Positions 15,438-29,400 of a stretch of 64,000 nt of DNA are shown here, one piece after another (position 1 is the stretch's first letter; every line of letters begins with the position of its first letter). A program made the translations under genes and the position numbers. Under the pieces are notes generated by a model. It did no database searches, was not told where the DNA came from, and saw only the letters and a list, made by a program, of their open reading frames with translations. Origin of the DNA: Coprinopsis marcescibilis (Eukaryota > Basidiomycota > Agaricomycetes > Agaricales > Psathyrellaceae); the NCBI GenBank assembly GCA_004369085.1, contig ML210159.1, positions 243,303 to 307,302 on the forward strand, in the 5' to 3' direction.

Positions 15438-18274
15438 ATGTCGACGTTTATTCGAAAACCGATCCGCCGGATAGTAAATCCACATCTCACTGACATCAGC
15501 TACTTGCCACAAGCAAACCTTCTCTCTCCTATACCACCATTTCCTCCAGTCTCCTCTTCGCCCAGTGTGATGGAGGACGATGCTCAATCCGACAGCGTCA
15601 GAACATCGGATGCTCTACCTTCTGGTTCAATGGAGAACCTCAGCTCCTGCCTCACCTTGAAGTTCGCCTTCCCTTCGATATACACGTCTATGAGGATAAT
15701 GGAGCGCGCATGTGCCGACGAGGACCTCTCAGCTTTGCAGGCCGTCGGTTCAACCCTTCACTGTGCATTCCGCACCGCCCTCGAAGAAATCGACAGGTTT
15801 CCCAGAATTGACGGCGAGCAGGATATCACGCTCTCCAAGCGCGTGACGAACACTTTCTTCTCGGTGTTCAGCGACCAACTTCGAAGTATTGCATCTCCAG
15901 TCGACGTTGAGCAGCCGTCTTCATCCCAACCAACGTCACCTGGCAAACCCGACCCAGAACCAATCATGCTAACGCTCAGAGCCGCGCAAATGGTCCTTTT
16001 TAAGCTAGAGGATCTATACAATTTGACGTACACGACCAGCCGCGAGAAAAAGGCCTTACCGGCACTCCCAATCGAAGAACCGGTCGCACCCGCATCCCGA
16101 CGAATCACCCAAACAGTCGCCTCGACATCGACACACGGGCGGACTTTATCGGCTGGAACCGTCGCGTTTTCCTCCTCAAGCGAAACTGCATTCTCGTCTA
16201 TTAACGAACTAGAGTCTAACGAGGAGCGCGACCGTGTCATCGCAAGGAAAGGCCCACAAAAGATATCGATGTCGTCGAAGTTCAAGGATAAAGTCCATTC
16301 CTTCAGTATGAAGAACAAATCGAACTCGGTTCTGTCTGGCATTCATGGCGTTGGGGGCCCGGACGCAGTGCCTGGATACTTGACAACTGTGGACGTTCTG
16401 GAAGGAGAAAACAGGAAATACATGCCATATCGACCTCGACATTCTGCAATCCACATCGAGGGCGATACATTCTCTGTTCTGGAGCTTGTCGAGCGACCCA
16501 CATCCGTGGCTTACGATGCTAGGGGTCAGCTGAAGGCAGGGACGATTAACTCGATCATAAAGCTCATTACATCCAGCGAGGGCATAGCAAACGGCGAACT
16601 TTTGAACATGGTGTTTGAATCCTTTCGGATGTTCCTCTCTCCCGAGGTATTTCTCGACGCCCTCATGCAGCGTTTCCAAGAAACCGGCCCCGAAAGTAAT
16701 GACGCACAACTCGAAAGACTTTGGCGTCGCGAAGTGCGGTCGACACGCAGCCGGATTGTAAGGCTTCTCGCGTACTGGTTGGAATACCGATGGGACCCCG
16801 GCAAGGACAGCTGCGTTCTCGAAGATATCAAGCTACTAGTGACCAATACGTTCGTCATTGGCGAGGTTTCCGCTGACACTCTCGCATTGCTCAGCCAAAG
16901 AATTGAGCGTGTTGAACGTGGCAGCTTCTCTCCCCCTATCATTGCTGCCAGTGCTACGAAAATACGACTACCAGGACTTCGTAAATTCAGGATTCCGAAG
17001 CATTCCTCCCGGGATGTAACCACTCAGCTCCTGGCATATGACTCAGGAAAGGGACGAAAGCAATTCGCGAAGCAGACTACTGCAACCATCTCGGAAATGT
17101 TCCTCAAGGTCGATCCTTCGGACATGGTGGATTATTGGTCAATGTCGGAACAAAAGAAACGGGAAATGGAAACAGAAGGCCTCACAGCGACCATGCAAAA
17201 CGTCCTAGCCATCCGCGATTTCGAGGAATCTATGGCAATGTGGGTGACCTATACAATTCTGAAGCAGCATGATAGGCAACAGCGAGTCCCCATGATCGCG
17301 TTCTGGCTCGATGTTGCAATGGTGAGTGCTTTACAGTGAATTTCTCGATTCCATTTTTCTCTAATCACCTGTTTGGCAGAATTGCATGGAACTTCGTAAC
17401 TTCAGCAGTGCTTGCTGTATTTTCAGCGGGGTTGCTCACTGCTCGATCGGAAACATGAAAGAGACTGTTGTTGTAAGTGATTTACCCGCTAACTGGCGAT
17501 GTATTGCGTACTTATAATTTCCCAGTGCGTCCCGAAAGACAGCAAGGGGCAATTCCACAGACTCGATCGGCTGTTTACCTTTGAACACAATTACAAGGAG
17601 GCACGGTCTGTAATGGAGGACAAGACTAAACCGACCGTACCTTTGACTGGTGTGTAGCTTTCCTATTGAGATAGCTTTCAGCAGGACCTGACTTGAGAAT
17701 TACAGCACCGCTCAAACACGACGTCGCAGTCACCTTGGAAATACCCAAAACATCGACCAAGGAGAAAACACTCAAGGACGGCGCGGTTGTGCAAGTTGAT
17801 ATGCACAACCTTTCAGGCTATCGCATCATGGCCAAGACCATCAAAAGTAAGTTTGGGCCGCTCTTGACTCCCATTTGAAGAATCTACGCTAATTTACAAA
17901 ACCTTTAGGTCTAGATTTCCGTGTCCCGTATAACATCGAAAAGGCACCAGACTTTGAAGATTGGCTAATGGACCACCTCGGGAGATTCCAAGATTACGAG
18001 AATCGGCAAGATATATTCAATAATTTCTATGCCAGAGCGTAGGTTTACATTTCATCCTTACAATCCCGAACATTTGGTGACTTATTCTTCCAGTCGAAAA
18101 AGAGAACCTCGAAACCCTGTGCTAGCATCCATTCAACCTTGGAACTGGATAACGAGGGATAAGAACGGCAGTAGTTTCAATGATCTAATCGAACTAAATG
18201 CCGCAAAACTCGCCTCTTCCGCTACGACCATGTCAAGAGCCGCAGCAATAGCCGTGAAGCCCCGCCCATTCTAA
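15438..18274 (+). CDS. Ras guanine nucleotide exchange factor (RasGEF)
   Basis: RasGEFs load small GTPases of the Ras family with GTP. The N-terminal 340 residues are low complexity with helical patches. A RasGEF_N (REM) region starts near residue 352 (AYDARGQLKAGTINSIIKLI) and a catalytic-like domain starts near residue 530. Its best-conserved blocks are the helix before the first intron (ESMAMWVTYTILKQHDRQQR, then VPMIAFWLDVAM) and the next exon, MELRNFSSACCIFSGVAHCS, matching the family's 'C..L.NF....AI.SGL' block. Six exons join in frame (15438-17321, 17380-17472, 17526-17649, 17706-17846, 17909-18038, 18094-18274) to about 850 aa. The later catalytic blocks are poorly conserved. A second possible start is near 15571 (MEDDAQSDS). 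It converges on RPL17. Confidence 0.8.
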
Positions 18275-18564
18275 AGGACAAGAACCCTTTTCCGTTATGC
18301 ATTCTACTCACTTTTCTATGCCACCGGTTATCGTCGGATCATCCACGCTGTTAGTCGTAAAGTTCCAGTACAACGTTTTTATAAACATTACCACACACCA
18401 CACTCAATCAAACCTACCCACTATGTACATTATCTGCATCTGGTGTCGACACATTTTATAAATGCACTTCAGTCAAGCTCGTCCGATGATAATCCAGGAA
18501 AGAATGCTGTGTTTCTCGACGCAACATATGTCATATTGGCATGAGGGGATGGATGTACATTCAC

Positions 18565-19407
18565 TCAAACGCGGGCAGCCTCGATTCTCCTTCGTGCGAC
18601 CTGTCGGCGGTTGAGGGTGGCTAGCGATGATGGTGCAACCTTGTCGGTGGCCTTCTCAACCTCACCGGCAGGTGCGGCAAGGATGATCTCGACGTGGCAG
18701 GGGTGGCCCTGGTAAGGGTTAATGCGACCGTGGGCCCTGTACGTGCGGCGGCGGGTTTTCTGCATGCACAAGCCACACGTTTAGCGAGTTACCAGAAAAT
18801 AAGGATAGCAATGACGTACGGGAGCCTGTTGAACACCAATGCTTTTGATGACGAGCTCTTCAACATCCAAGTTCTTGGCGTCAGCGTTGGATTCAGCGTT
18901 CTTCAGCAGACGGAGGATAAACTTGATGGACTTTTCGGGCCAGCGACCTAAAAGACAATGTATTAAGAATCAATCACAGATTAACCCCACTGTTACGCAC
19001 CTTTGGTGGTCTTGAACTCCTTTGCCTGTCCCGTTCGTCCGATACCACCAGCGAATCTTCGGAAAGGAATGGTACGGTTGTGGTCCTTGACATCAGCAAG
19101 GTAGAGGTACGCCTTCTGGAGTTTGAGACCTGAATTCCGAGATTTCAACAAGTTTCCCCCGTTTCAAAAGGAGTTGCACCAACCCGTCAGAGCTGCCGCC
19201 ACTTCACGCATGTTCTTGAAGTGAGTACGCAAGTACTCCCCGCGGGCAAGGGAGGCTAGGATACATTTGAGTTGATCGTCATTTTGAAGATAGGTCTGTT
19301 CTCACTAGTTTCGGGGTTGGCGGCAAGTTCGGCGGCAGCGTAGCGTACTGAGCGATTGGACGGTCATAAGTTCATTACTTCATTGCGAACGACGAGCACT
19401 TACCCAT
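18565..19407 (-). CDS. RPL17: 60S ribosomal protein uL22 (Rpl17)
   Basis: This large-subunit protein lines the peptide exit tunnel. The joined protein starts [20 protein letters not shown] and carries [60 protein letters not shown] and [20 protein letters not shown], all family hallmarks. The first coding exon is just ATGG (19407-19404); intron 19348-19403 then leads to TACGCTACG, giving MVRYA. Further introns lie near 19265-19305, 19150-19185, 18950-19000 and 18760-18810. Having many introns near the start is usual for fungal ribosomal protein genes. The promoter must fit in the 192 bp downstream of the Rictor gene, which is on the same strand. Confidence 0.96.
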
Positions 19408-19599
19408 TTTGAGGTCTTGAGGTTGGCGTGCGCGATATCGGCGACTTGACAAACGTTGACTGCAGCGTAGTGTGGCTTGAACCTTAATTTGCCAGCGGCC
19501 GGCAAAGCCCGATGCCCAATACAGTTCCTTTCTCGGCACCTCGGCAGCCTCCGGCTATGCTCCTCAAGCGATTACTAGCGTCAAAAACAAATAATATGA

Positions 19600-22500
19600 T
19601 TAAATCGCGAATCCGACTACTTTACTCATGGGCTCAAGGCTTATGGCAGGTCTATCGTGCTGTGGACCAGTCGGTCGCGTTGGAGGAGTACTAATACCAT
19701 CATCTTCGTCAGAGTCGTCACTTTCAGAACCATGTCGACCCATCCCCAAACGCCCGAACACGCTCAGGCGCAGCGTGTCCATCCTGGGATGCTGATGAGA
19801 AGCCGACGACACCAGCCTCTTCTCCGCGCTCTGGAATGCATCTACCATGTCCGGATCCAACTCCAAATTGAACAGGTCGATAATATACCGCCTGACTGGG
19901 AACCGATAACGCTGGGTCGAGATGATGTGAAGACCCCGATAAAACATTTCCGGCTTCTGAAATGCCGCTTTGGTTTCGCTCTTGTTCTTAAGCTTCGTCA
20001 GAGATCGGGAAGCCGCGTTCGCGATAACCGTGTTGGCCAGATTCTGTATGGCGGTGATGATCTCTACCTCATGTTCCACAGTTGGAGGCAGCAACCGTGG
20101 TTCAAGGGATTGCGGAACCTTGGGAGTCCATGGTGACATCTTGATGCATACATTTAGACCCAAGAACGAACGAGAAGGTCGAAATGCGCACCGAAAGAAA
20201 GCGATCTACATCGGCAGGTATACAGATTCCAGTCGGGAGACCAAGAGGAGATAGTGTTGCTTCCCACTTGTAATCGTCAAGGATTTCTGCACCTTGGGAC
20301 GTGCAGGATATAAGCCCAAGCACGAAGAAGCAAGTGCTAGCTTCGCGTTAGTAGATTATTGGGAAATCGGCGACTGATCTCACCCTCTAACCGACGGTAT
20401 GGGTGATCGCTCCAGAATTTCCAGTACTGCTGGAATCACTTCTTCTTCCTCCAGGAAGGGCAACCCTCCTTCTGTTGCTCCGACGTTCCCCACTGCCCAC
20501 AATATACTCTTGAGCTTCATAATCAGGTCTGGGTCTTCGCTCTCGTGGCTATGTCGACGGATGAATTGGGCGAAATCGTTGAAATGACCCTTCTCTTCCA
20601 AGATCTGGCATCCAAGGTCTGTCTTTGACATCTCTCCATAGAAATGAGGGGGAACAGTCCCGTCGAAGACTCTGTATGACGCAACTTAGCAAATTTCTTG
20701 TACACAGGAAGACGATGGAATCGTACTGGAAGTCATCCTCTTCGTCTCGATTGCTGGCTCCATTGAAAACCTTGGCCAGGAAGACTTCCACTTGAACCAC
20801 GTAGTAAATGTTGCGTTCCTAGAATATCCAGTTGGTTAGGGTGAGCCCCAATGTAAGGTCGGAGCGGGGATAAATATCCCACTCACATTGAACCAAATGT
20901 CCATCTCCCTATCAATATAGCCTGCGTCATACAGGAACCTAAAGCCCATAGGAGTAGACATGAATTTGAGTAGGAGGGGGTGACCAATCTCGCCCAGGTG
21001 GTCCATTGTAGGCTGCATTTCCACGACCATTTGAAGAACCTCCTTCGATTCACAGGCTTCTTCCAAAAAGTGAACGGCCAGCTCACAGACCTCGGGCGAT
21101 GGATCATAGAGCTGGGTCAAGAGCAGCCGAAGAGTCCAGGCGTTCGCGGTTTGAGAACTCCTTATCAAAGAACCTAGGTGACGGGTAGCATACAGTCGGA
21201 CATGCTACATTCAAGGTTAGAAAGGGCCTCTGCAAGTGACTGGTTGGGTGATACCTTATAACTTGATGTCAGGGCTTTCGATAAAACAATCCTCGAATGA
21301 CCGTCACTGAGGAATTGGTTAGGGGTTGAAACGAGTATCTGCACCAAACCACGTACATGCTGTAATCAAGGTTCTCAATGATACCCTTGATCAGGTCTTC
21401 TCTACTTCTCAACTCGCTGAGATGATAAAAAGCGGTGAATATCTTGAATTTCTCCAACAAACTGCAAGCACAAGGTGAGGCAAACCCTTCGACAGAAATA
21501 AAAGCCCCTTACTTAATGCCGTCCGTATACTTGCTAAGGACCCCTAGCATCTCGATGTAACCATAGGTCAAAGTGTCTGCCACTCGTTTCTTGGAGAAAA
21601 TTGGGTCCGATTCCGACACCCCATTGAACTGTGAAACTTGAGCAGCGGTAAGATTTCAAGGCCGACGAATACTGACAGGATCCAATTGGGCGAAGCTCTT
21701 GACGATCTGGTGGAGGAACTGATCTTCCGTTGAAAGGTATTTCACGCCTTCCTGGGTGGTCATCAACGTGTTCATGAGAGAGCAACCCAGGCGGACCCAA
21801 CGAATATTGGGCTTGGAAGGGGTCAGTTCCAAAATCAATGTAAAGACTAGAATACTCTTTCACCTTGGTCCGCCTCATGTCGGAGAATCTAAAGCTGGAA
21901 GGAAGATAGAAAGACATCAAACGGCGAATGAAACGTGTTACTCTGGTCGCCTCTTCCATTCGTTTTGGAGCTAATAAGGGCCCCTCAATCAACGCTTGCA
22001 ATGCGTCGAAGTCCCATCTAGTGTGGTCTTTCGTCAAGAGGACCTTTTGAAAAGGTTATATCACTCTGATGTCGTTGGGTATAAGGAGAAACATACCTGT
22101 GTCTCGAGCATTGCAGCTTGGAACGTCTTATCGTCCATCTGCATGCTCATCTTCAGTTTCACCTGCTCGACCTGACGTTGTCCTCGCCGAACAGCATCCT
22201 CAACAGAATTGGCCCTATCTCTGGAATCAACATCATACACGGTGCGCACCGCAAAAATACACCCACCTTGGACGAGCCTTCAGACTACTGTCATTCGTTT
22301 CCAACCTGGCTTTATTACGGTTGAAGCTGTCGATGGCCGATACAGCAGAAGTCCCAACGATCCTATGCTCTTTATTGTCGTAGTCCGTCGCCATATCAAA
22401 CACAGCAGGGATAGCCTAACACAATCAGTTCTAATCGATGTTGAGGGGTTGCAGACTCTACCTGTAGTCTTCCAGCTACGCTCAATGGCAAAACGCGATT

Positions 22501-24809
22501 GCTCATATCAAGGATTTCCGCCATCAAAAGAGTTGCTTTTCGAATGAGACTAGGCCCGCTCGAAGATTCTGCCATCATTTCCGTTAGCGCCTTAAAATGA
22601 CAGTAGGTTAGACGACATTTGGACTCAGCCTTTGCGAAGAGCTCACATCGCATAGGCCCGCGTTGGTTAAAATGACCAGGAGAAGAGCGAGGTACTGATC
22701 TGTGAGTTTTAGGGTTTGGTGGGTGCGGTCGACGTTCTCGGGGTCCTTTTGTTGCTCTGGTAGATTGTTTCGTCGATACACTGAAATAGGATTTGATTAT
22801 CAGAGCATAAGTTGCGAGCTTTGGCAACCAAAACGAGCTTACTCGTTAATCTGCGGCCATCTATGAACGTTTGGTACCATTCGGGGGATTTTATGTTGAG
22901 GAGATCGAAGAACATATCCAAGATCAAATCCTAAGTTAAACAGTTAATAGAAGTGACACCCATAAGGTTACCAACTAACTCTGTTTTCGAGCGAGGGAAT
23001 CCGGAGGGTGTCGATTAACGAGCGTATGGCCCGCATATCGTCGAGACAGAGATACATGAGACCTAGTCACCATTAGCGAAAAATGCATGCAACCACAATC
23101 TATTTCCGTACCACTCCACGTCCGTAACATCAATTGCACCAACTTAGCACATGCCTTGATCTTTTCCCTTTGCTCTGGTCCTTTTCCATATGCATCGGTA
23201 ATAGGAGACAGAGCCATCTACAGGATGTTTCCGGACATTAAGCAAAGGTAGACCTGATTTGTGGATGTGCTTACCTCTAGATCAGTCCCCACCGTGAGAT
23301 ACACTCTCGTCCGGGGAGAATCTACAATGTGCAGGAAGGCCGACACGATGATGGGGGCAAGCTCATGCGGACCTTCCCCGAGGACGTGCAGAAGAACCTT
23401 GATTCCTCCAGAGCGCGCCAGGAGCTCGATATCCATTAAAACTGGATAATAATCAGGGATGGGCACACGTTATCTGCATGCTGACTCACGAATCTCGGTT
23501 AACGTCTGTATGCATATGGGGCGGAAGGGATCTTCTGGATGTTCTGCGACTGCGATTATAGCGCGCATAACCGCTTCAGAAAGGTGAACTCCTCCTGCAT
23601 TCGCGCTTGTAGAGATGGACGCGTCACGACGTGTTGTGCCAACTTCGATGACGGTCCGAATTAACTTGAGTGCTTGTTCCTTTTCTTGCGCGTGCTTGTT
23701 GTCCCGCTGGAGAGACCTGAGAACCCAAGAAAGTTGAGTAAAGACCGCATAGACAGTAGGTGTTCAGAGCGACATACTTTACAATATACCAGTCTAGCGA
23801 CCTTCCAAGTTGTATCACTGTATCACTGTCAACAAGTGATTGTCGTATGAGGCGGTAAGTCGCGGCGCGGCAAGTCTTGGAGCACTTGTCCGACATGCAA
23901 GGTTCAACCCTACCATGCAATTAGAATGGGAAAGCCACTCGAGACGTGTATACCTACGTTTGTAGCAAGTCAGCTGTCTTGAGTTCATATCGGACGCGTA
24001 GACTTCTCCGCAGTATATCTGTGAGCTCTGACAACAGCAGCACCCGCCTCCGATCGATGTCTGTCGATTCAGAGGTCTTGATCCCTCCTAAAGAAGAGGA
24101 TTCTCCCCTGCTCGAGCTCGTAGCTGATGCTTGGTTGATGATGTCCAGTTCTCGTAGGCATCGCCCGGCGTTTTGAAGAGCGGTTCTGAAGTCTTCTCCT
24201 CCTGTTTGTAAGTTAGAACCGAGCCCCTAGAAAACCAACGCAGAAACGAGCCTTTTTCGTCATGCTCTTTGTTACTTCTCAGCGTGGACAAAGAAGGCTT
24301 TCCTTGCAACTTCTGTTGCGCAGCCGCGGTTGCCTGTTGTTTTACCCGAGATGATTCTGTGCTCTGAGTGAGCGGCGGTTATTCAGATGGATGACTAGGA
24401 TGAATTCACGTTGGTCAATACGCCTTTGAATTGCTTCGATCTTGTTATTGGCCACGTCCAGTTCTGATTCGACTTGGTGACGCACTGCCGACTGTCAATG
24501 TACATTCTGAATTGATGTGAGGCAAAGATAGTCAAGGGACACCGTACAGTTAAAGCCATGCCCAATAGATTCTCTGCTCCTTCCTTGATCCTGTTTTGCA
24601 CGACTAGATGCTCGTTGAGAACGTCTAACTGTAGTTAACTCAGTCCAAGCCCAACAACAAGAACGAAAGGAATTGACGCTCACGGGATTTCGACCCTCCA
24701 TCTCCGACTTGGATATCCCTAGCTCGCGGTCTGTCATACTATTTCCATTGACCAGCGTCGTGGTTATTGAGTTGGTGGTCACAGACGATGAGCCTGGTGC
24801 GACTGGCAT
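19600..24809 (-). CDS. AVO3: TORC2 subunit Rictor/Avo3/Ste16
   Basis: This large armadillo-like scaffold of TOR complex 2 works at the plasma membrane and in the cytosol to control AGC kinases and actin. It is split into many exons of 60-300 nt. The start at 24809 opens MPVAPGSSSVTTNSITTTLV and is followed by a helical HR1-like region. Family signatures run along the gene: a RICTOR_N-like block (23.2-23.5 kb), middle blocks (21.5-22.8 kb), HPLLLKFMSTPMGFRFLYDA (about 20930-20990), SILWAVGNVGATEGGLPFLE (about 20450-20515) and the RICTOR_V-type MLGLISCTSQGAEILDD (about 20270-20323). The C-terminus is low complexity and acidic, with SESDDSDEDDG. The family is clear; single exon borders are not all verified. 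It is divergent from NDUFS4, with 511 bp between the two starts. Confidence 0.92.
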
Positions 24810-25320
24810 TTCAACTCCCTAGAATGTGACGCGATAATAGCGAATACTAGATGTAAAAGGGGTGCACGGAGGTTGCTCTGCGTATCGTTTTGGGATTGTG
24901 AGTAGTAAAATGAGCAGGATTAGGCGACTGATAGAGATGAGTTGTAGGTTCGACGATATTGCCGGCTGATATGGAGGGCGGTTAACCACTGGCAGGATCC
25001 AGGCACGACTGTCAAGCTGGTACAGTGAATGTTCGGGACAACCGCCGGAAAAGGCAACCTCACATTTCATCATCAGCTGGTCAGCGACCGAATTGGCTTG
25101 CTCGTTACAACACCGGATGCAAAATATTTTATCTACCTACTAGTAAGCTATGCAGCATCTTAATATAATGAGATGGTTATGATAGCAGTTGCAGCGAAAT
25201 AACCGGTATCTGGTGGGGCCTTGACAGTGAGCCGAGTCCGAAGCAATCACGTACAAACACGGACGACAACGGCGGCGACCTCAACCTAACCGCTGCTCTC
25301 ATCAATTAGCAACGACGACC

Positions 25321-26065
25321 ATGTCTCTTTTCCGCACTGTGCAGACTGTCGTCAGACAGCATGGGGCACTCTCTCGCACCACTGTTGGTTACCGGTTCAA
25401 TTCTTCAAATGCCCCTGCGCCGACCCAGTCGAAGGAATCTGCCATCGTCACACCCGAGGCGCCTAACCAGGAGATTCTCGCTGCAGATACCATTAGCGGT
25501 GCCCCCAGTGCGTGTAGAGACCCTTATACGAAATGACACTGGCCTTACATGGATGATTACCTAGGTGAATTGAGACGTCGTGTCGTCCGCATCTACCAAC
25601 CAACCAGGAACACTATGCAAAGCGCATCGGGTAAGACAGAACGCTGGAGGGTGGACTTTGATATCCTGCCTGGTGGCTCCCGCTGGGAGAATCCTCTTAT
25701 GGGATACGCTAGCTCGTACGTTATCAAGTTGTCTTCTGTTCTACATTTTGGCTGAAGCTTTCCCTCAGTGCTGATTATGTTCAACCCGTTCGACTGTCGT
25801 TCTACACGAAGGAGGAGGCTGCACAATTTGCGGAAAGGCAGGGTAAGTCAAGCTCTAGCATCTTTAATGGCTGGTGATTCTCATCTCCTCTGCGTTTGTA
25901 CCTTAGGTTGGGATTACTATGTGTACGCGGTCCGCCCTACAGTCATTTGGCGTCTGGCTAACCTTTTACAGTCAACCACCTGCCGTCAAACGCATTCCTC
26001 CCAAGAACTATGCCGAAAACTTTGTGTACAGACCCGACACGCTGAGGATTATGAGGACGAAGTAA
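25321..26065 (+). CDS. NDUFS4: Mitochondrial complex I 18/21-kDa subunit NDUFS4
   Basis: An accessory subunit of NADH:ubiquinone oxidoreductase that stabilises the N-module in the mitochondrial matrix. The first 25-30 residues (MSLFRTVQTVVRQHGALSRT) form an Arg-rich amphipathic presequence. The core matches the family: VRIYQPTRNTMQSASGKTER, then RWENPLMGYASSADYV, FYTKEEAAQFAERQGWDYYV and PPKNYAENFVYRPDTLRIMR, ending TK. Five exons join in frame (25321-25507, 25565-25715, 25769-25842, 25907-25922, 25972-26065) to 173 aa. Exon 4 is a 16-nt micro-exon coding the WDYY piece. Length and ending agree with NDUFS4 orthologues. Confidence 0.95.
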
Positions 26066-26476
26066 TGTTGTTATTAGACCAGCCCCGGAAGGCCATACAA
26101 TTACCTAGACAATTTACTGCATTATTTTTAAACGATCATCGTTCATCACCAGTAATTAGTCTTTCCGTTCTCCAAGGTTATCAACGCATGGTCGCCGTCC
26201 AGACTCGAGAACGCCTGCAAGATAGCCTGAAACGATGCCCAAGGCCCCAAGTGACCTTGATTTAAATTTGGGGAGCTCAGGCAAGTTGTGGAGCGCTTGT
26301 CCTGTGGCATCACTCGCACGTGTACTGTCAGTGCTTCTACCGGTTCAGTTACCATTTCAACAAGCCTTGTCGTCGAACCACGCATAAGACGGGGGTTTCC
26401 TTTAATACCTACCCTCTTCTCGACCGTACATGCTAGTATCCCCCAAGACTCAACCGTAACGTAGGCCACAACTGTT

Positions 26477-29400
26477 ATGGGTGACATTCAGACAAGACCC
26501 TTTTCCAAGAATTACAGGTACGTCCTATTTGACAAACCCCCTGCCTGCAAACTGACCTCACCCTCGCAAAGTGGACTGATCAACCAAACTGTTATTGCTG
26601 TTGGGATAACTGTATTATGTGTCACTGGTCAAGAGCTCATGAGACGGAGAAAGAGGAGGTATCTGGCCCGGAGACAGGTGGAAGGACAAGGTCTCGGAAG
26701 TCGTGAAGCTTGGGAATTTGGATAGTACGCACTCGGACGATCCTCTGGCGGTTCAGGCATTGATTTTCTCCTCAGCCTCTACAACGGCAGATCATGGGCC
26801 AGGTCCGGTGCTTTTCTCTCGGAATGTTCTGTGCTGACATCAGGCTAGATTCCCTTCTGTACCCTCTCCGACAGGATGGCCTCTTTTGTGGGTGAAGCAA
26901 GCAATCAAGTTCTCAGAAGATGAACTCCTCAAGCTGAGAGGTATAGATGCGGCATTGTATGTTCGGTTTCTTAGAGGCTGCTGTACGTCCCGTTTTCCTT
27001 CCTATCTGCTCAAAAAGTACTCAAGCCAAGTTAATAGTCTGGTTCAGCCTGCTTCACACACTCACGACATTCCCGCTATTATTTCCTATCCATGTGCACT
27101 TTGCCGAAGAAGAAATACCCTCAAAGTCCATGACGCGGGCATCCATCTCGTCGCTGGTAGCCACCGAAAAGGGGTTATCGCTGCTCTGGATACACACCTG
27201 TCTGCTCTTTTGGATCGCACTCTCATGGATTGCCACGCTGGTTTGGATATGCAATGGTGCCTTCAGACTTCGAGCTCGCAGCATTGAGATACAAGCGGCG
27301 AAAAGGCAAGCATTCCACGATAACCCAGAAGGCTTCGACACCACACCCTACCAGCATCCCCATCTCCAGTACGGATTCCTTGACATTCCGGCAAACGATC
27401 GCAATCATCCCAACTACGGCCTCCGGCTGCGTACGGTTATGGTCTCAAACGTCCCAGGGTCATTGCGTGATGAAAAGGAGCTGAAGGAGTACTTCGAATA
27501 TTGGTTGTCTCGTAAAATCGAGAAACCAAGCATGGGCCTCACTTCGTCTACTCAACCCGGATTTATCAACAAGTCCCTCGCCTTTATTCTAAACCGGGCA
27601 AAGCGAATACCTGCGCACCTACCAGAAAAGCTCCTACCGTCAAGCAAGTCAGACGACCAGCATGGGGAAGAGACGAAGGATTCGAGTGTGCAGGACCAGC
27701 AGGAACGACCAGTGATAGAACGTGTGGTAGTTGCACGAAAGATGACAGAACTGGCCTCACTTTTGGAGAGACGAGAAGATATTCTCGCATCCTTGGAAGC
27801 CGCACACATCAAACTTGCCAACAAAGCTCTCGCTGCTGTCAAAGCCGCAATGGCGAGTCAAGAGGGGAAGAAGACCGCACCCATCGCCTCCTCAAAGGCT
27901 GCAGAGATTGCAAGAAAGCGCAGATCTGAAACCGTGGCTATGGATCTGGAGCGCGGGCACCCGGAAAACTTCCCTTTGAACGAGGAAGACCAACTCGCCA
28001 AACTCATCGATGTACTCTCTCCCTTTGTTCGCGAGTTTCAAGCGGAGGCAACCAGAGAACAAGCTAACAAGAAGCATCGAGGAACGTCGAAGCAGAATTT
28101 CCGCCGATTGCTTCGACAGTCTCCAACCTCAAGCACCAACGCATCTGACTCGGAAGATCACGCGAAATACCCGCCTCGTCCAACTCAAAGGAAGTCTAAT
28201 GAGCACGAAACTGTTTGGGATGCCCTGCTAAGCTTGCCTCGCGCTGTCTTGGACCCTTACCAACCCCTCGTCAGCCTTAACCACTTATTCCGAGGCAAAA
28301 CGGTGCCCGCGATTGATTATTACACAGCCAAACTGAACCTTTTGACATCCCTGGTTACAGAGAACAGGTCGAAAGCTTTAACAGATTTTGATCCTGTTTC
28401 GACAGCCTTCGTGACCTTTGCCGACCCTGCCGATGCCACCCGTGCATGCAAGTATCTGGCAGTCCATCCCAACAACCCGCTTGCTTGCTTGGTAGCAATG
28501 GCCCCTGAGTACCAGGACTTAGATTGGATAAGAGTGATGAAGTCCACTTTCCACGGAGAGGTATGAAATTCATTATCTTGTGATCGCCAGATAGCTGACA
28601 CCCAGGACAGTTCTTAAAGGATTGGATTATCAACATTGGAGTTTGGTATGTGTAAATCCTCGCATATATACCCCAGTAATTGACACCCATTTTTTCAGGG
28701 GATTCACCCTCTTCTGGCTCTTTCCAGTCTCTCTTCTTGTCGGTCTGGTCTCCATTCAAAACATCAGTTTGTTCTGGCCAAATCTGGTACAGTTTGATCC
28801 CCTCCGCCGCTCTATCGAAAGTTCTGACCTGTAAATTAGAAAGCCTACCTCGACCGACATCCGTGGCAATCCGAAGTTATTCAATCATTTATACCCACCC
28901 TGCTCGTCGCTCTACTCGCTATTCTTATTCCATTAATATTGCTGCTTCTCGCCAAGAAGGCCCACACGATCACAACCCTGTCTGCTCTTCACGACCTCAT
29001 CATGACTCGCTACTACAAGTTTCTTATTGTCAACGTCTTGGTCTTCTTCTGTGTGGGCACTGCTGCGATGCAGTCCGTCCTGCAGTCCTTCAAGAATATC
29101 GCCAACATTGGGATTGTCGATCTCATCGCAGATAGTTTCCCAACAGCTGGACCTTTCTATATCGGATGGTGTAAGCTCCTAGTTATTCTGAGGCTGTCAC
29201 AGCTCTAACTGCACATTTAGTGATTTTTACCACGGCCATGCATGGTGGTTTCGAATTAGTGCTCTGTAAGTCGTCTTATTATTTCCTCCGTCACCATAAC
29301 TCACATAATCTCAGTGGGGGTATGTTATTTAGCCATTGACGAGGAACGATAGGCTCATTTACCTTCCAGCTGCCCCTTCTAACTTATCCAGGGACCTCGC

